A stretch of 64,000 bases of DNA from Rhizopus sp. PT2906 (taxonomy: Eukaryota > Mucoromycota > Mucoromycetes > Mucorales > Rhizopodaceae), in NCBI GenBank assembly GCA_025529335.1, contig JAMYHX010000153.1, positions 1 through 64,000 of the forward strand, in the 5' to 3' direction. Below the pieces are notes generated by a model. That model had not been told where the DNA came from and searched no databases. It worked only from the letters and a program-made list of their open reading frames with translations. Below are positions 11,967 through 23,670 of the stretch, piece after piece. Position numbers and translations under genes: made by a program. Numbering within the stretch: position 1 is the stretch's first letter; each line of letters begins with the position of its first letter.

Positions 11967-12460
11967 ACAAAAAGCAAGAGTGTAGTCAATCATCTGATAA
12001 TCATTTCATAATAGCGTTTTAAAATATGTTCATGACGATACCCCGTCCGAGCTTACTGTGAGACGATCACACCTATAATTAAATAAACAAGGTTTGACCA
12101 TTCCAAGTAAAAGCGTAAAAAAAAAAAAATAGTGTGGTCCGTGATCCTACCTATTTTCGGAGTGTAGACATCAAGTTGACACCTTTACCCAATCTATTTT
12201 GTTTTTAGAGAGATCATGAGCACTTCTCACGCCAATCATGTTGCAGAATGTCTAGTAGAATGTTATTGTGAAACACGGCATATTAGAATATTTATTGATA
12301 GTGATATCAGGAGAGAAAGAGGAGGGGGGGGGAGAGAGAAAGACATTTTGTGTACATGTCTTTTTTATTATTATTATTATTGTACAATCGATTTTCAGGA
12401 GAGAGTGAAAAAAAAGGGGGAGGGGAGTCTATATACAGCAAATGAACAACAACAAAATTT
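11967..12460. other. Gap between convergent genes
   Basis: Holds a G-rich stretch (about 12310-12333) and a TTA run (12364-12381). Short open frames here have low-complexity composition and are not supported as genes. It probably contains the two 3' UTRs. Confidence 0.5.
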
Positions 12461-13427
12461 TTACAAGACTTGAGCAGCGTGGGCAACACCTTCACTGTAC
12501 CACACGATGATACCCTTTCTTAATTCTTTTTGCCAAAGGACACCTTTATATTGAAATGTCCAAAAACTCCAAAAGATGATCATGATAAGACCACCAATGG
12601 TACTGATCCACAGTAACTTTAAGACGTGATGGAATTGAAGTAAGTACTTGAATGGGAATCCATCCATATAGGCTAATCCAATATAGACTAGCCCCCAAAA
12701 TGAGCCTGTGCCAAGTAAGCACCAAATACGAAAGGCCAATAGTCGTACACTACCCAATTCCCAAAGGCGGAGTGGCCTGTGTGTATCTAGACGCTGTGTA
12801 GAATACAGGTTTTGATCCAGTCGACTCACAAATTCCCAAACGATGATTCCCCAGGCGTTTCTTCTTTCCAACATCAATAGCCAAAACAATAAGCTCGTTG
12901 GGTTGGAGAAGTCACTTGCAGCGAGTCTTTCAGAGAATAGGAATTTGCCTAATAACCAACCAGTGCAGTATAACCATGTGCCGTAGACAACGCAATGTTT
13001 TTCAATATTTAGCCAATTGAATAGATGTGCTGTTAGATGTGTCAAATGGAATATCAAATGAAAGAGAATAAAGATAGGTGGGAATGTCTGTCTCCATGGA
13101 AACGGTTGGCGAAGAATTGTATAAATAGATAGAATAATGATGGATAGTGTAAGGGTATACGTCAATTTGGAATAAGATATTTTTCTATTAATAAGTTAGT
13201 CTTTATTTATTCATAGTAGGTACGTTGTGTGTGTGTATATGTGTATATCTTTACAGTGTATGGTTGCTTTTTAGAATTGGAATTTCAGGTTCATTCGAAT
13301 GAGCTTCTTTGTCTGTATATGGTCTTTCGTCGGTATGGTATCCTTCGTCTGTCGAGCATGAGTCAAATGAATATTTCATTGGTCTCCAACTAAGTCGTAA
13401 AAATGTATCATAGTAAGGATCTACCAT
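12461..13427 (-). CDS. Multi-pass membrane protein, unknown family
   Basis: Two exons. Exon 1 (13427 to about 13253) encodes a hydrophilic N-terminus starting MVDPYYDTFLRLSWRPMKYS, rich in Asp, Glu and His. An intron of about 70 nt then joins SNHTL to KISYSKLTYTL. The second exon encodes a strongly hydrophobic body with about six membrane segments, including LTLSIIILSIYTIL, CVVYGTWLYCTGWLLG, SLLFWLLMLERRNAW, IWCLLGTGSFWGLVYIGLAY and IGGLIMIIFWSFWTFQY. No conserved catalytic motif was recognised. The gene is probably real (good length, sensible splice, hydropathy), but its function is unknown. It is convergent with the zinc-finger gene. Confidence 0.75.
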
Positions 13428-13878
13428 TCTTTTGTTTATTTACACATTCACAACAAAAAAAAAAAAAAAAAAAAAAAGAAAAAGAAAGAAAGAAAAGAAA
13501 TGCTTATTTTAACATTCAAAAAAAAAAGCTTGACACGTGAAAGTTAATATTCCAAACATGTTTTATTCAAGACACATGAAATTCAATCTATTTCCATAGT
13601 GTCACCATAGAAACTCCCTTTTTTTTTTTTGAATCAACACAAAATATATTTGCGTACACCGTTTCAATTCAAAAGTTATTCTTTTACATTAAACAAAACC
13701 CATCCATTTTTCCAAATAAGGAAATCAATAAAAGAGAGATAGAAAAGAAATGTACCCCCTCCTTCTTTTCCCCCTTGATTCACATGGTGTATCGAGGAGC
13801 CTATTTCACATGCAATAGTTTATGAAGAGGGTTTATTATTACAAATAAGAAAAATTTGATGCCAGATCAGAAAACAAA
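13428..13878. other. Gap with poly-A tract
   Basis: Contains a long A tract (about 13457-13478) and a (GAAA)-like stretch. The DNA near 13560-13878 is likely the 3' UTR of the histidine kinase; its upper part should contain the promoter of the membrane protein gene. Confidence 0.5.
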
Positions 13879-16800
13879 TCAGGTCTTTCTTTTAGTACTT
13901 TTTGAAGTCATGACATATGCTGATTGAGGAGCGAATTTCTTGATGGCAGCTATCAGTTCGGGAAATCTGAGGGGCTTAGTTACATATTCATCCTAAGATA
14001 AAGAAAAATTAGAATTCGTATCACAACAAAAAGAGAGATATAGTACCATTCCAGACTGTAAACACTTTTCTCTATCACCAATCATCGCATGGGCGGTCAG
14101 TGCAATAATAGGAATATGGGAATTGCCGCCTGATAAGTGTTCAATTTCACGAATCTTTTGTGTTGCTTCAAAGCCCCCCATAATAGGCATCTGAACATCC
14201 ATCAAGATCAAATCGTACTTTCTATTTTCAAATGCTTCTACTGCCATTTTGCCATTGGATACAATTTCTACTTTATGACCAAACTTTTCCAAGATTCGTA
14301 CCGCTAGCTTCTGATTGACAATGTTGTCTTCTGCGAGCAAGATGTCAAGAGACATGGGTATACTCGAATCATTTGGTAGAGTCGCGTGACTTTCCAGTGC
14401 GGGTAGCAATGTATAAGCTAGATCGGAAATCGTGATGGATGAATTGATATAACCAGTAATACCAAGATCAATACACAGCTTCATATTCAAGCGAAGTATC
14501 TCGGGTGCGATCAGTATAATGGGCGTGTACCTTAAGTGAACAGCTTCTCGAATCTTTTCCGCGTATGCCATGTTATCTACAATTACAGTATCAAAAATAG
14601 GCGACTGCTTATTCTTGCTCACAATCTTGGCTGCTTCAGATATATCTGTAATTCGATAGGGAACAAGTCCAAGTTGCTCGATCTTATCAGCAACGTCCTT
14701 ACGATCGCCCAAGCTGTCAAGGAAAAGTACATTTCGTCCCTTGAATCGTTTGATCTTTTCAAACGCATCTTCTTCTTCCATCGCATACCGCTTGAACTTG
14801 AGTGTAAAGTAAAACTGTGATCCCTTGCTGTAGATTGATTTTACCCAAAGCTCACCTCCCATCAATTGAACAAGGCTTTTAGATATGGACAGACCAAGAC
14901 CAGTGCCGCCATACTCTCGACTATAAAGCAGGTTATTAGACGACATTCATATTTTTTTAACTCATTACTTACGTTGTACTACCGTCAGCCTGGCAGAAGG
15001 TGTCAAAGATTACATTGAGCTTATCCTCTTGAATGCCAATACCTGTGTCTTTTACACAAAGCTCCAGTACGATATCATCGCCATTCAGTTCCACAATACG
15101 CGCTTCCAATGAGACTTCACCTTTGTTTGTAAACTTGATTGCGTTGCCAATCAAGTTGGTGATGACCTGTCTTAATCGAAGAGGATCACCGATCAGTTGA
15201 TCAGGAATAGCGCAGTCTACGTTATAGATTAGATCCAATTTCTTTTGATTTGCCTTGACAGCAAGTGTCTTGAGCACGCTGAAAATAGCAGCTCGAAGAG
15301 AGAAGGGGATGGATTCGACAGTCATACGACCTGCTTCAATTTTGGAAATATCCAGAATATCGTCAATAATACTCAGTAAACTATTCGCAAGGCTTGACAC
15401 GATCATCAAGTTTTCTCTTTGCTGACGTGTCAGTTCTGTCTCGAGCGTAAGTGAGGTCATACCGATGATACCGTTCATGGGTGTCCTGATTTCATGACTC
15501 ATATTAGCCAAGAACTCGCTCTTGGATCGGTTTGCCAGTTCAGCAGCCTCGCGTGCGAGTCTGTTCTTTTGGATAGCGTCTCTTAAGGAGTTGACCATTT
15601 GATTGATCTTTGTTTTGAGTGAGTCCATTTCACCTGAAGCTTCAACAGTGATCAATCTTGAAAAGTCATTTTCGGTAGCAGCAGCAGAAATTTGAGCAAA
15701 TGCACGAACTTGTGTCGTTAGATTAGAGGCCATGATATTTACATTACTTGTGATATCACGCCAGAGACCTTGGATATCCTCTACTTGAGCTTGTACACCA
15801 AGTTTACCTTCTGTACCAACCTCCATACAGACACGCTTCACTTCAGAAGCAAACGAGCTGAGTTGATCCACCATTGTATTGATCGTCGTCTTCAATTCGG
15901 CAATTTCACCATGTACCTCAACCTCGATCTTCTTTGAGAGGTCACCCTGTGCTACTGCCTTACATACAGCTGCAATAGATCTCAATTGGTCAGTCAAGTT
16001 GCTGGCCATCAAATTGACATTGTCTGTCAAGTCTTTCCATGTTCCGTCTACACCAATAATCGTCGCTTGGCCACCTAATTTACCCTCGGTTCCTACTTCA
16101 CGAGCTACACGCGTGACTTCAGACGCAAACACACGAAGCTGGTCTACCATACTATTTACTGTGATCTTGAGCTCAAGGATTTCACCACGTGTCTCGACAT
16201 CAATCTTCTTGGATAAATCACCTCGTGCGACAGCCTTGGTAACTTCTGCAATCGAACGCACTTGAGTAGTCAAATTGGCTGCCATTTGGTTGACATTGTC
16301 TGTCAGCTCGTTCCAGGTGCCTGCCACATCTTTTACAACAGCTTGACCGCCAAGTTTACCATCTGTACCTACTTCTTTCGCAACACGCGTGACTTCAGAT
16401 GCAAATACACGGAGTTGGTCAACCATTGCATTCACAACGTTCTTAAGTTCCAGGATTTCACCATCGGATTCGACTTCGATCTTCTTTGATAGGTCACCCA
16501 GAGCAACTGCTTTGGTTACTTCAGCAATTGATCTCACCTGACTGGTAAGATTAGCAGCCATCTGATTGACATTGTCTGTAAGGCCTTTCCAGGTTCCATC
16601 GACATTTGGTACAAAGGCTTGTCCGCCAAGCTTTCCTTCGGTTCCTACTTCTTTAGCAACACGCGTGACCTCAGAGGCAAACACACGAAGTTGGTCAACC
16701 ATGTTATTCACTGTATCCTTCAACTCTCTTATTTCGCCATCAGACTCAACTCCAATTTTCTTTGATAGGTCACCCAAAGCCACGGCCTTGGTCACTTCGG

Positions 16801-19800
16801 CGATCGATCTGACCTGATTTGTTAGGTTAGCAGCCATTTGATTGACATTGTCTGTAAGGCCCTTCCAGGTACCACCGACATTCGGCACAAACGCCTGCCC
16901 ACCCAATTTGCCCTCGGTACCGACTTCTTTGGCAACACGTGTAACTTCAGATGCAAAGACGTTCAATTGATCGACCATACTATTCACAATATTCTTGAGT
17001 TCCAAGATTTCACCTCCAGATTCGACTTCGATTTTCTTCGATAAGTCGCCCAAAGCGACTGACTTGGTTACTTCAGCAATCGATCTCACTTGGTTTGTCA
17101 GGTTAGCGGCCATTTGATTGACATTATCGGTCAGTCCTTTCCATGTGCCATCCACATTTGGAACAAGTGCCTGTCCGCCCAATTTGCCTTCTGTGCCTAC
17201 TTCCTTGGCAACACGGGTGACTTCGGATGCGAATACGTTGAGCTGATCAACCATACTATTCACAATGTTTTTCAGCTCAAGGATTTCTCCTCCTGACTCG
17301 ACTTCGATCTTTTTAGACAGGTCGCCGAGCGCAACTGCCTTGGTGACTTCTGCAATCGAACGTACTTGAGTGGTCAAATTGGCTGCCATTTGGTTTACAT
17401 TGTCTGTTAGATCTTTCCAAGTGCCTGCCACATCTTTTACAACAGCTTGACCGCCAAGTTTACCATCTGTACCTACTTCTTTCGCAACACGCGTGACTTC
17501 AGATGCAAATACACGGAGTTGGTCAACCATTGCATTCACAACGTTCTTAAGTTCCAGGATTTCACCATCGGATTCGACTTCGATCTTCTTTGATAGGTCA
17601 CCCAGAGCAACTGCTTTGGTTACTTCAGCAATTGATCTCACCTGACTGGTAAGATTAGCAGCCATCTGATTGACATTGTCTGTAAGGCCTTTCCAGGTTC
17701 CATCGACATTTGGTACAAAGGCTTGTCCGCCAAGCTTTCCTTCGGTTCCTACTTCTTTAGCAACACGCGTGACCTCAGAGGCAAACACACGAAGTTGGTC
17801 AACCATGTTATTCACTGTATCCTTTAACTCTCTTATTTCGCCACCAGACTCAACTTCAATCTTTTTGGATAGATCACCGAGAGCCACAGCCTTGGTTACT
17901 TCAGCAATGGAACGCACTTGATCCGTAAGGTTGGCCGCCATGATGTTTACATTATCAGTTAGCCCTTTCCACGTCCCGCCAACGTTGGGTACAAACGCTT
18001 GTCCACCAAGTTTTCCTTCAGTGCCTACTTCTTTAGCAACACGCGTGACCTCAGAAGCAAAGATACGTAGCTGATCAACCATGTCATTGACAATGTTTTT
18101 CAAATCTAGGATTTCACCACTAGTCTCGACGAGAATTTTTTTGGAGAGATCGCCCATAGCTACAGCTTCTGTAACCTCAGCTATAGAACGAACCTGGGTC
18201 GTAAGGTTGGCAGCCATCATGTTGACATTATCCGTCAAGTCTTTCCAGGTACCTGCTATGTTGGGAACGATCGCCTGTCCGCCCAATATGCCTTCGGTTC
18301 CTACTTCTTTCGACACACGTGTGACTTCAGATGCAAACACACGAAGTTGGTCAACCATATTGTTGACGACATTCTTAAGTTCCAGGATTTCACCATCGGA
18401 TTCGACTTCGATCTTCTTTGATAGGTCACCCAGAGCAACTGCTTTGGTTACTTCAGCAATTGATCTCACCTGACTGGTAAGATTAGCAGCCATCTGATTG
18501 ACATTGTCAGTCAATCCCTTCCACGTCCCGCCAACATTGGGTACAAACGCTTGTCCACCAAGTTTTCCTTCGGTTCCTACTTCTTTAGCAACACGTGTAA
18601 CTTCAGAAGCAAAGACATTTAGTTGATCAACCATACTGTTGACCGTATTTTTCAAGTCAAGAATTTCACCACTAGTCTCTACGTGAATTTTCTTGGAAAG
18701 ATCACCCTTGGCTACAGCTTTGGTCACTTCGGCAATAGATCTGACTTGGGTGGTTAAATTGGCAGCCATTGTATTCACATTATCGGTAAGTCCCTTCCAA
18801 GTACCACTAACATTGGGCACGAATGCCTCACCGCCTAGCTTGCCCTCGGTACCGACTTCACGCGCCACACGCGTGACTTCAGATGCAAATACACGGAGCT
18901 GATCCACCATGTCATTGACAATATTTTTGAGTTCTGAGATTTCGCCACCCGATTCGACTTCGATCTTTTTAGAAAGATCACCAAGGGCAACGGCTTTAGT
19001 GACCACCTTGATAGATCGTACTTGAGTCGTAAGATTTGAGGCCATTGTATTGACATTATCTGTCAAATCTTTCCAGGTACCATCGACATTTGGCACCTTG
19101 GCTTGACCTCCTAGTTTACCCTCCGTACCGACTTCTTTGGCAACACGTGTAACTTCGGAAGCAAACACACGGAGCTGGCTGACCATGTCATTTACCGTAT
19201 TCTTAAGGTCAAGAATTTCACCACGTGTTTCGACGTCGATCTTTTTAGACAGGTCTCCCAAAGCGACCGCCTTGGTCACCTCAGCGATAGAACGAACTTG
19301 TGTTGTGAGATTGGCAGCCATGATGTTGACATTGTCAGTCAAGTCCTTCCATGCGCCTCCGACGTTCTTTACTACGGCTTGTCCACCGAGTTTGCCTTCG
19401 ACTCCTACTTCGAGCGAGACTCGGCTGACTTCTGCAGAAAAGTTTGTGAGTTGATCGACCTTTAGTAAAGAGTGAGATAAAGAAATGATGTTGGAGAATA
19501 AAGTTTACCATTCGATTCATGGTATTTTTTAGTTCCAAGACTTCACCCTGAGCATTAGCCGTTACTTTCTTTGAGAGATCGCCTTCAGCCACTGCTTTAG
19601 CTACAGCAGCAATATCACGAACTTGATCTGTAATCTTGGAGGCCATCATATTGACATTGTCCGTCAGATCTTTCCATGTACCTCCAACATCCTTCACAAC
19701 GGCTTGACCACCGAGTTTGCCTTCTGTTCCTACTTCGAGCGATACTCGTGTAACTTCTGTAGCAAATGTAGACAGCTAACCAAAAATGAATAATTGTGTA

Positions 19801-20960
19801 TTTTTATTTTTATTTTTATTATTACCTGGTCGACCATGGTATTGATTGTATTTTTCAAATCCAACATTTCACCCTTCACTTCTACCTTAACCTTCTTTGT
19901 GAGATCACCACGGGCAACAGCTTTTGAGACATGTGCAATATCACGAACTTGGTTTGTGAGGTTATCGGCCATAGTATTGACATTGTCTGTGAGTTCTTTC
20001 CAAATGCCATTTATACCTGCAACTTTGGCTTGTACGCCTAGTTTTCCTTCTGTACCTACTTCATGAGCAACACGAGTGACTTCAGAAGCAAATAGGTTAA
20101 GATGGTTGACTACAAGATGTTTGTTTAGAAATGTGGGAATCATGTGTGTGTGTGTGTATAGATATTTATATATACCCATGAGATTAAATGTATTCTTCAA
20201 CATTAAAGTTTCTCCTCGAACAGGTACAGTCATTGCTTTACTAAGATCACCTTTTGCAATAGCAGTAGATACATCAGCAATATCTCTAACTTGTTCCAAG
20301 TGATTTTTGGTCATGCTATTCAAGTTTAGAATGAATTCACGCCAAACGCCCTGTATCGAATCGTCACATTCAGCTTGAACGCCTAGTTTGCCGTCAAAAG
20401 CTGTCTCATAAGCTACTTTTAGTACATTGTTGGTAAAGAGTTGAAGTTGATCTGCCATGGAGTTGATGGCATCATTGAGTGGATGAGTATGTAAATGGCA
20501 ATGAATGCGTTGATCTAACTGACCCTGAGTGATAGCTAATGCGACATTGACTGCTTGTTGAACACAGTGCTGACAATGGTTGGGTTCTATATGATGGTTT
20601 CAACATATGTGTGTACGTTTGTATATATGTATTTAATAAGTTACCAGGCACTATGTGTGTATTTACAGTAAACTTATTAATATTATGATTATGAACATTA
20701 TGGTCATGCTTGGTGTCTATTGTGTCCTGGTATCTTTTTATATCTTTTTCCAATCTTAATTGACGTGAAGCTATACTTTTTATTGTATTTAATAAGGTAT
20801 CGTCTGTATGATTATGAACTTGCTCGATTGATAATAGACAATCGCTATAATTTCCCTTATCAATGCTGACGAGTAGTCTCTCTATGTCTTTTAAATCCAT
20901 TTCTGCTGAAAGGCAAACCTTTTTATTCTTTGAAAAGTCTTGTTTTGTAGATCGTTTCAT
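13879..20960 (-). CDS. Giant HAMP-repeat hybrid histidine kinase (group III, Nik1/Os-1 type)
   Basis: Cytosolic osmotic/fungicide-type sensor kinase feeding the Ypd1-HOG phosphorelay (family knowledge). About 2,250 residues from roughly seven exons. A short N-terminal region (MKRSTKQDFSKNKKVCLSAE) precedes one divergent and then about 17 clear HAMP-like units, fourteen of them in a single exon of about 4.5 kb, each 92 residues (276 bp). HisKA follows: SEFLANMSHEIRTPMNG, His codon at 15494-15496. HATPase_c has IGDPLRLRQVITNLIGNAIK, CVKDTGIGIQ and, after an intron, YGGTGLGLSISKSLVQLMGG. A degenerate receiver (NVLFLDSLGDRKDVA) precedes the true receiver DILLAEDNIVNQ, with LMDVQMP (Asp codon 14197-14199) and a final exon DEYVTKPLRFPEL. 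No membrane segment was seen. Group III kinases usually have about 4-9 HAMP units, so this one is strongly expanded. A CCAAT box lies about 165 bp upstream of the start. Confidence 0.95.
15630..19460 (-). repeat. Tandem 276-bp HAMP-coding repeat array
   Basis: Fourteen consecutive units of 276 bp (92 codons), each with the frame LTDNVNxMAxNLTxQVRSIA, VTKAVAxGDLSKKI, FASEVTRVAKEVGTEGKLGG and GTWK. Copies differ mainly at third positions, but some blocks are almost identical. DNA from about 16327 recurs from about 17431, a shift of 1104 bp or four units. A segment near 16440 recurs near 17544 and again near 18372, the last step being 828 bp or three units. This points to recent unequal recombination inside the gene. 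Confidence 0.93.
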
Positions 20961-21124
20961 TCACACAAGAACATCCACTTTTCACTCAATTTTTTTAAAA
21001 AAAAAGCTTCGAAAGAACAAAATGGAACTCTGAGGGAGAAAAATGGAAGAGAAAAAGGATCGAAAAGGCAAAACCAAAACCAAAAGACGACGATTTGCGG
21101 GGAATAAAAGTGTAGGACAATGCT

Positions 21125-21133
21125 TGATTGGTT
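21125..21133 (-). promoter_or_regulatory. CCAAT box (Hap/NF-Y site) of the kinase gene
   Basis: The minus strand reads AACCAATCA, a full match to the NF-Y consensus RRCCAATSR, about 165 bp upstream of the histidine-kinase start. Distance and orientation suit a proximal promoter element; binding is inferred. The Hap5 subunit gene is also in this window (51783-52774). Confidence 0.45.
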
Positions 21134-21337
21134 CATTTGTTCACAATTTGACCTTGCTTACTATTATTTTATAAAACAGTTGATAAATCGGTGGTCTCGA
21201 AGTCTGTGTTACATGTTACACCAAGTTGATCCCTCTTTGTTTGTCAAGGATTATTGTCTCCATAGCAATGGATCTTCTTATGTGAGTTAGTTTGATAGAT
21301 AAACTCCGAAACATACTATACCAGAGATGGCAATTAT

Positions 21338-21445
21338 AAAGTCTATTATTTAAGGGGATAAGATCATGAGCTAGGGAGTACAAGCACAATTAAAAACAGT
21401 ATGCCATGTCGGCAATGACAGAGGCAGTGAACCCAATTTCCAAAA
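21338..21445 (-). pseudogene. Relic of the HsbA-like gene 3' end
   Basis: About 100 bp aligns with 22974-23060, the 3' UTR and last codons of the HsbA-like gene. The shared core is TATTATTTAAGGG, GATCATGA and CTAG at the same spacing, followed by a weaker match around GGCAGTG. The rest of the gene is not found, so this is a truncated duplicate in the same orientation about 1.6 kb away. Confidence 0.6.
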
Positions 21446-23010
21446 AAAAGCCATGAGCATATCTGTGAAATTTATAAAGCAGCTATATACATAATATGAT
21501 ATTTTGCACCAAAACGACAGTATATTAGCCCTAGTAACGGCCGCCCATTTTTTACAGCCGTTCTAATGTCGTTAGTGATCAAGGATCTTCTACGTGCATC
21601 ATTTGCACAATGTATCATCGTACGGTTGACTATGAACTAGTTGCTACGCAGAATGATGGACCAAAGAATGTTGAGATCAGGATATTTGAAAAGGTTCTAA
21701 ATACATTAGCCACTGCCAAGCAGTCGAGAATTCAAGTTTGTTGTAGCGCAGAGATCGATCCCCACATGATATGAAAAAGACCCAAGCATTATGTTTACAA
21801 AAAAAAAAACACGCATATAAATTTTCACAGAGATGCATTAGGGGCCATCCTGGAATATGTTGGGTGATAGTCCTATCATCACTGCCGGGGCGGATGCTTT
21901 AGAAATTTGAAACTATATAAAGCAACTCACACTTTGAAAACTTGAGGGATTGGTGCAACCTGATGATGAAAAAACGCCCAATTTAATAACATGTATGCAC
22001 AGGAATGCGTCTCCCGTGTCTGTCCGTAGATGAGAAGGCTATCAACATGGGACTTTAGGTCTTTTTTATTGGTCTTTATTGCATATAAACAAATCACACA
22101 AGAGCTATCTACATAGAAGTGATATTTGAATAGAGTCATTTCAACGAAATGGACAAAATACCCAGAAAGGTCATTTTATGAGCGTGTCACTCATATATAC
22201 GAATATATACTCAAATGTATTACTTTTCGAGGACATTAATATCCATATCTTTCCTCGGTTTATAGGCAAAGTTTAGCTTGTGACAAAAAGATAACTATCA
22301 TAAGCTATTTTTTGATAAAAAAAACTTATAGAAGGATTCATAATACATACAGCATAATGAAGACCAATGACTCTCAATATATTGCTACCTAGAATAAGTG
22401 TCACTCCACCAATAAGTCGGTAGAATATCATTTTATTAGTAGACAAGGAAAGTTTTTACTTTGGTATAAACTTTACATGTACTGATTTAGGTCACTCGTG
22501 AGTACAATGTGGCTGTTGGATAGGCTTTTTGCAAAAGACTCTCGCATCAGACATTAATCATAATATTCTGCAATCCAAAGATAAACTATCGACTAAAGTC
22601 ATTCAAACTAAATTAAAGGCGATAGGATGTCATTTATGGCCATAAATGACCACATCAGTTACGCAAGCTTGTTCATGTAGCGTTTAAAGTTGCCCTATTT
22701 GTACAGACATTTTCCTCATGGAAACAAAAAAAAAAAAATAACACGGCATTTACACACAGTAAAAACAAGCATGGATGAGGGTAAAGCGCGTCAATGAGCA
22801 ACATCGTGAATCAGCGATACAGCAGTTTAAAAGCGTATCATTACAAATGGCCATGAAGTTTCATATAGGACTGTTATATTACTATGTAGTACGGACGTTC
22901 TTCGAGAGTGACATTTGACAATAACAAAAAAAAAAAAGTGCATGTTCTGGGGCAACTGTAAAGTTTATTATTTAAGGGATAGGATCATGAACTAGAGAAT
23001 AAAAGCTCAT

Positions 23011-23670
23011 TTAGATACCATAAGCGGTATCAGCTTTGGAGAAGGCAGTGTTAATTCTGCCAACATATTCATTAGCAGCAGTAGTGAAGTCAGAGGGAGT
23101 AACAGCAAGGATACAGTTATCCAAGGTAGTGACCTTGGCTTGGAGGTTCTTGATGTCGCTCTTGACAATACTAGTGGCAAGAGGAACAGCGTCGAATTGA
23201 GGCTTCTTGGTGACGATGGCACCGAGAGCACCTTCGATATCAGGGACAAGTGTTTGGACGACAGCAAGAACAGCATTGGCATCTTCAGTAGAAACGACCG
23301 TGGTGACTGCACAGCAGTCAGTGTTGGCCTGCTTGATCAAGTTTTCGAGGGCTTGTTCCTTGCTGTGAATGGACAAGGCGCCTGCATAACCAGATGAGGA
23401 GGTGAAACCATTGACCTAGAACAGTGTTATAAGGTAGGTCCGTTTCATATTATGTTCAACTTACAGCAGTGGCAACAATTGTGAGTTGACTTTGAGCTGC
23501 AGTCAAATCCTTAATACAGGTTTGAACAGCAGGTGTTACATCACGCTTGCTGAAGGAAGCAGCATTTGCTAGTGAATGATTAGGTTAGCAACATCACAAT
23601 GGCCACACGCTTTAATTTATATACCGGAAGCAACGAGAGCAAGAGCAAGAGCCAAGAGAGAAGAACGCAT
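23011..23670 (-). CDS. Secreted HsbA-like cell-surface protein
   Basis: Fits the hydrophobic surface-binding protein A/cell-wall galactomannoprotein family, small secreted helical proteins of the fungal surface. Exon 1 encodes a signal peptide MRSSLLALALALVAS. Exon 2 starts SFSKRDVTPAVQTCIKDLTA. Exon 3 covers GFTSSSGYAGALSIHSKEQA, LIKQANTDCCAVTTV, LVPDIEGALGAIVTKKPQFD, LDNCILAVTPSDF and the end SKADTAYGI. Four Cys residues in the mature part and regular amphipathic helices agree with the family. Introns near 23590-23625 and 23416-23464. Flanking DNA is gene-poor, and a partial copy of its 3' end lies at 21338. Confidence 0.85.

Larger units (their letters stand above)
20961..23010. other. 2 kb gene-poor gap
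   Basis: Holds the kinase promoter at its left end, the CCAAT box at 21125, a relic of the neighbouring HsbA-like gene's 3' end (21338-21445), and an unassigned open plus-strand stretch (about 21550-21773) with protein-like composition including STCIICTMYHRTVDYELV. The remainder is AT-rich with short A tracts and shows nothing recognisable. Confidence 0.4.

Noticed and set aside
12216..12473. 85-codon plus-strand open frame in the gap after the zinc-finger gene
   Set aside because: Encoded mostly by G-run and TTA-run low-complexity DNA.
15879..19454. Series of plus-strand open frames of 65-130 codons opposite the histidine kinase
   Set aside because: They repeat with the 276-bp period and are antisense shadows of the HAMP-coding units; no independent start context or domain.
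14969..19460. Regular repeats that might suggest a CRISPR-like or satellite array
   Set aside because: Units are 276 bp, continuous, in frame and encode HAMP domains; no short repeat/spacer structure.
21927..22139. 70-codon minus-strand open frame
   Set aside because: No domain, start context or neighbouring exon; likely chance or an unrecognisable relic.
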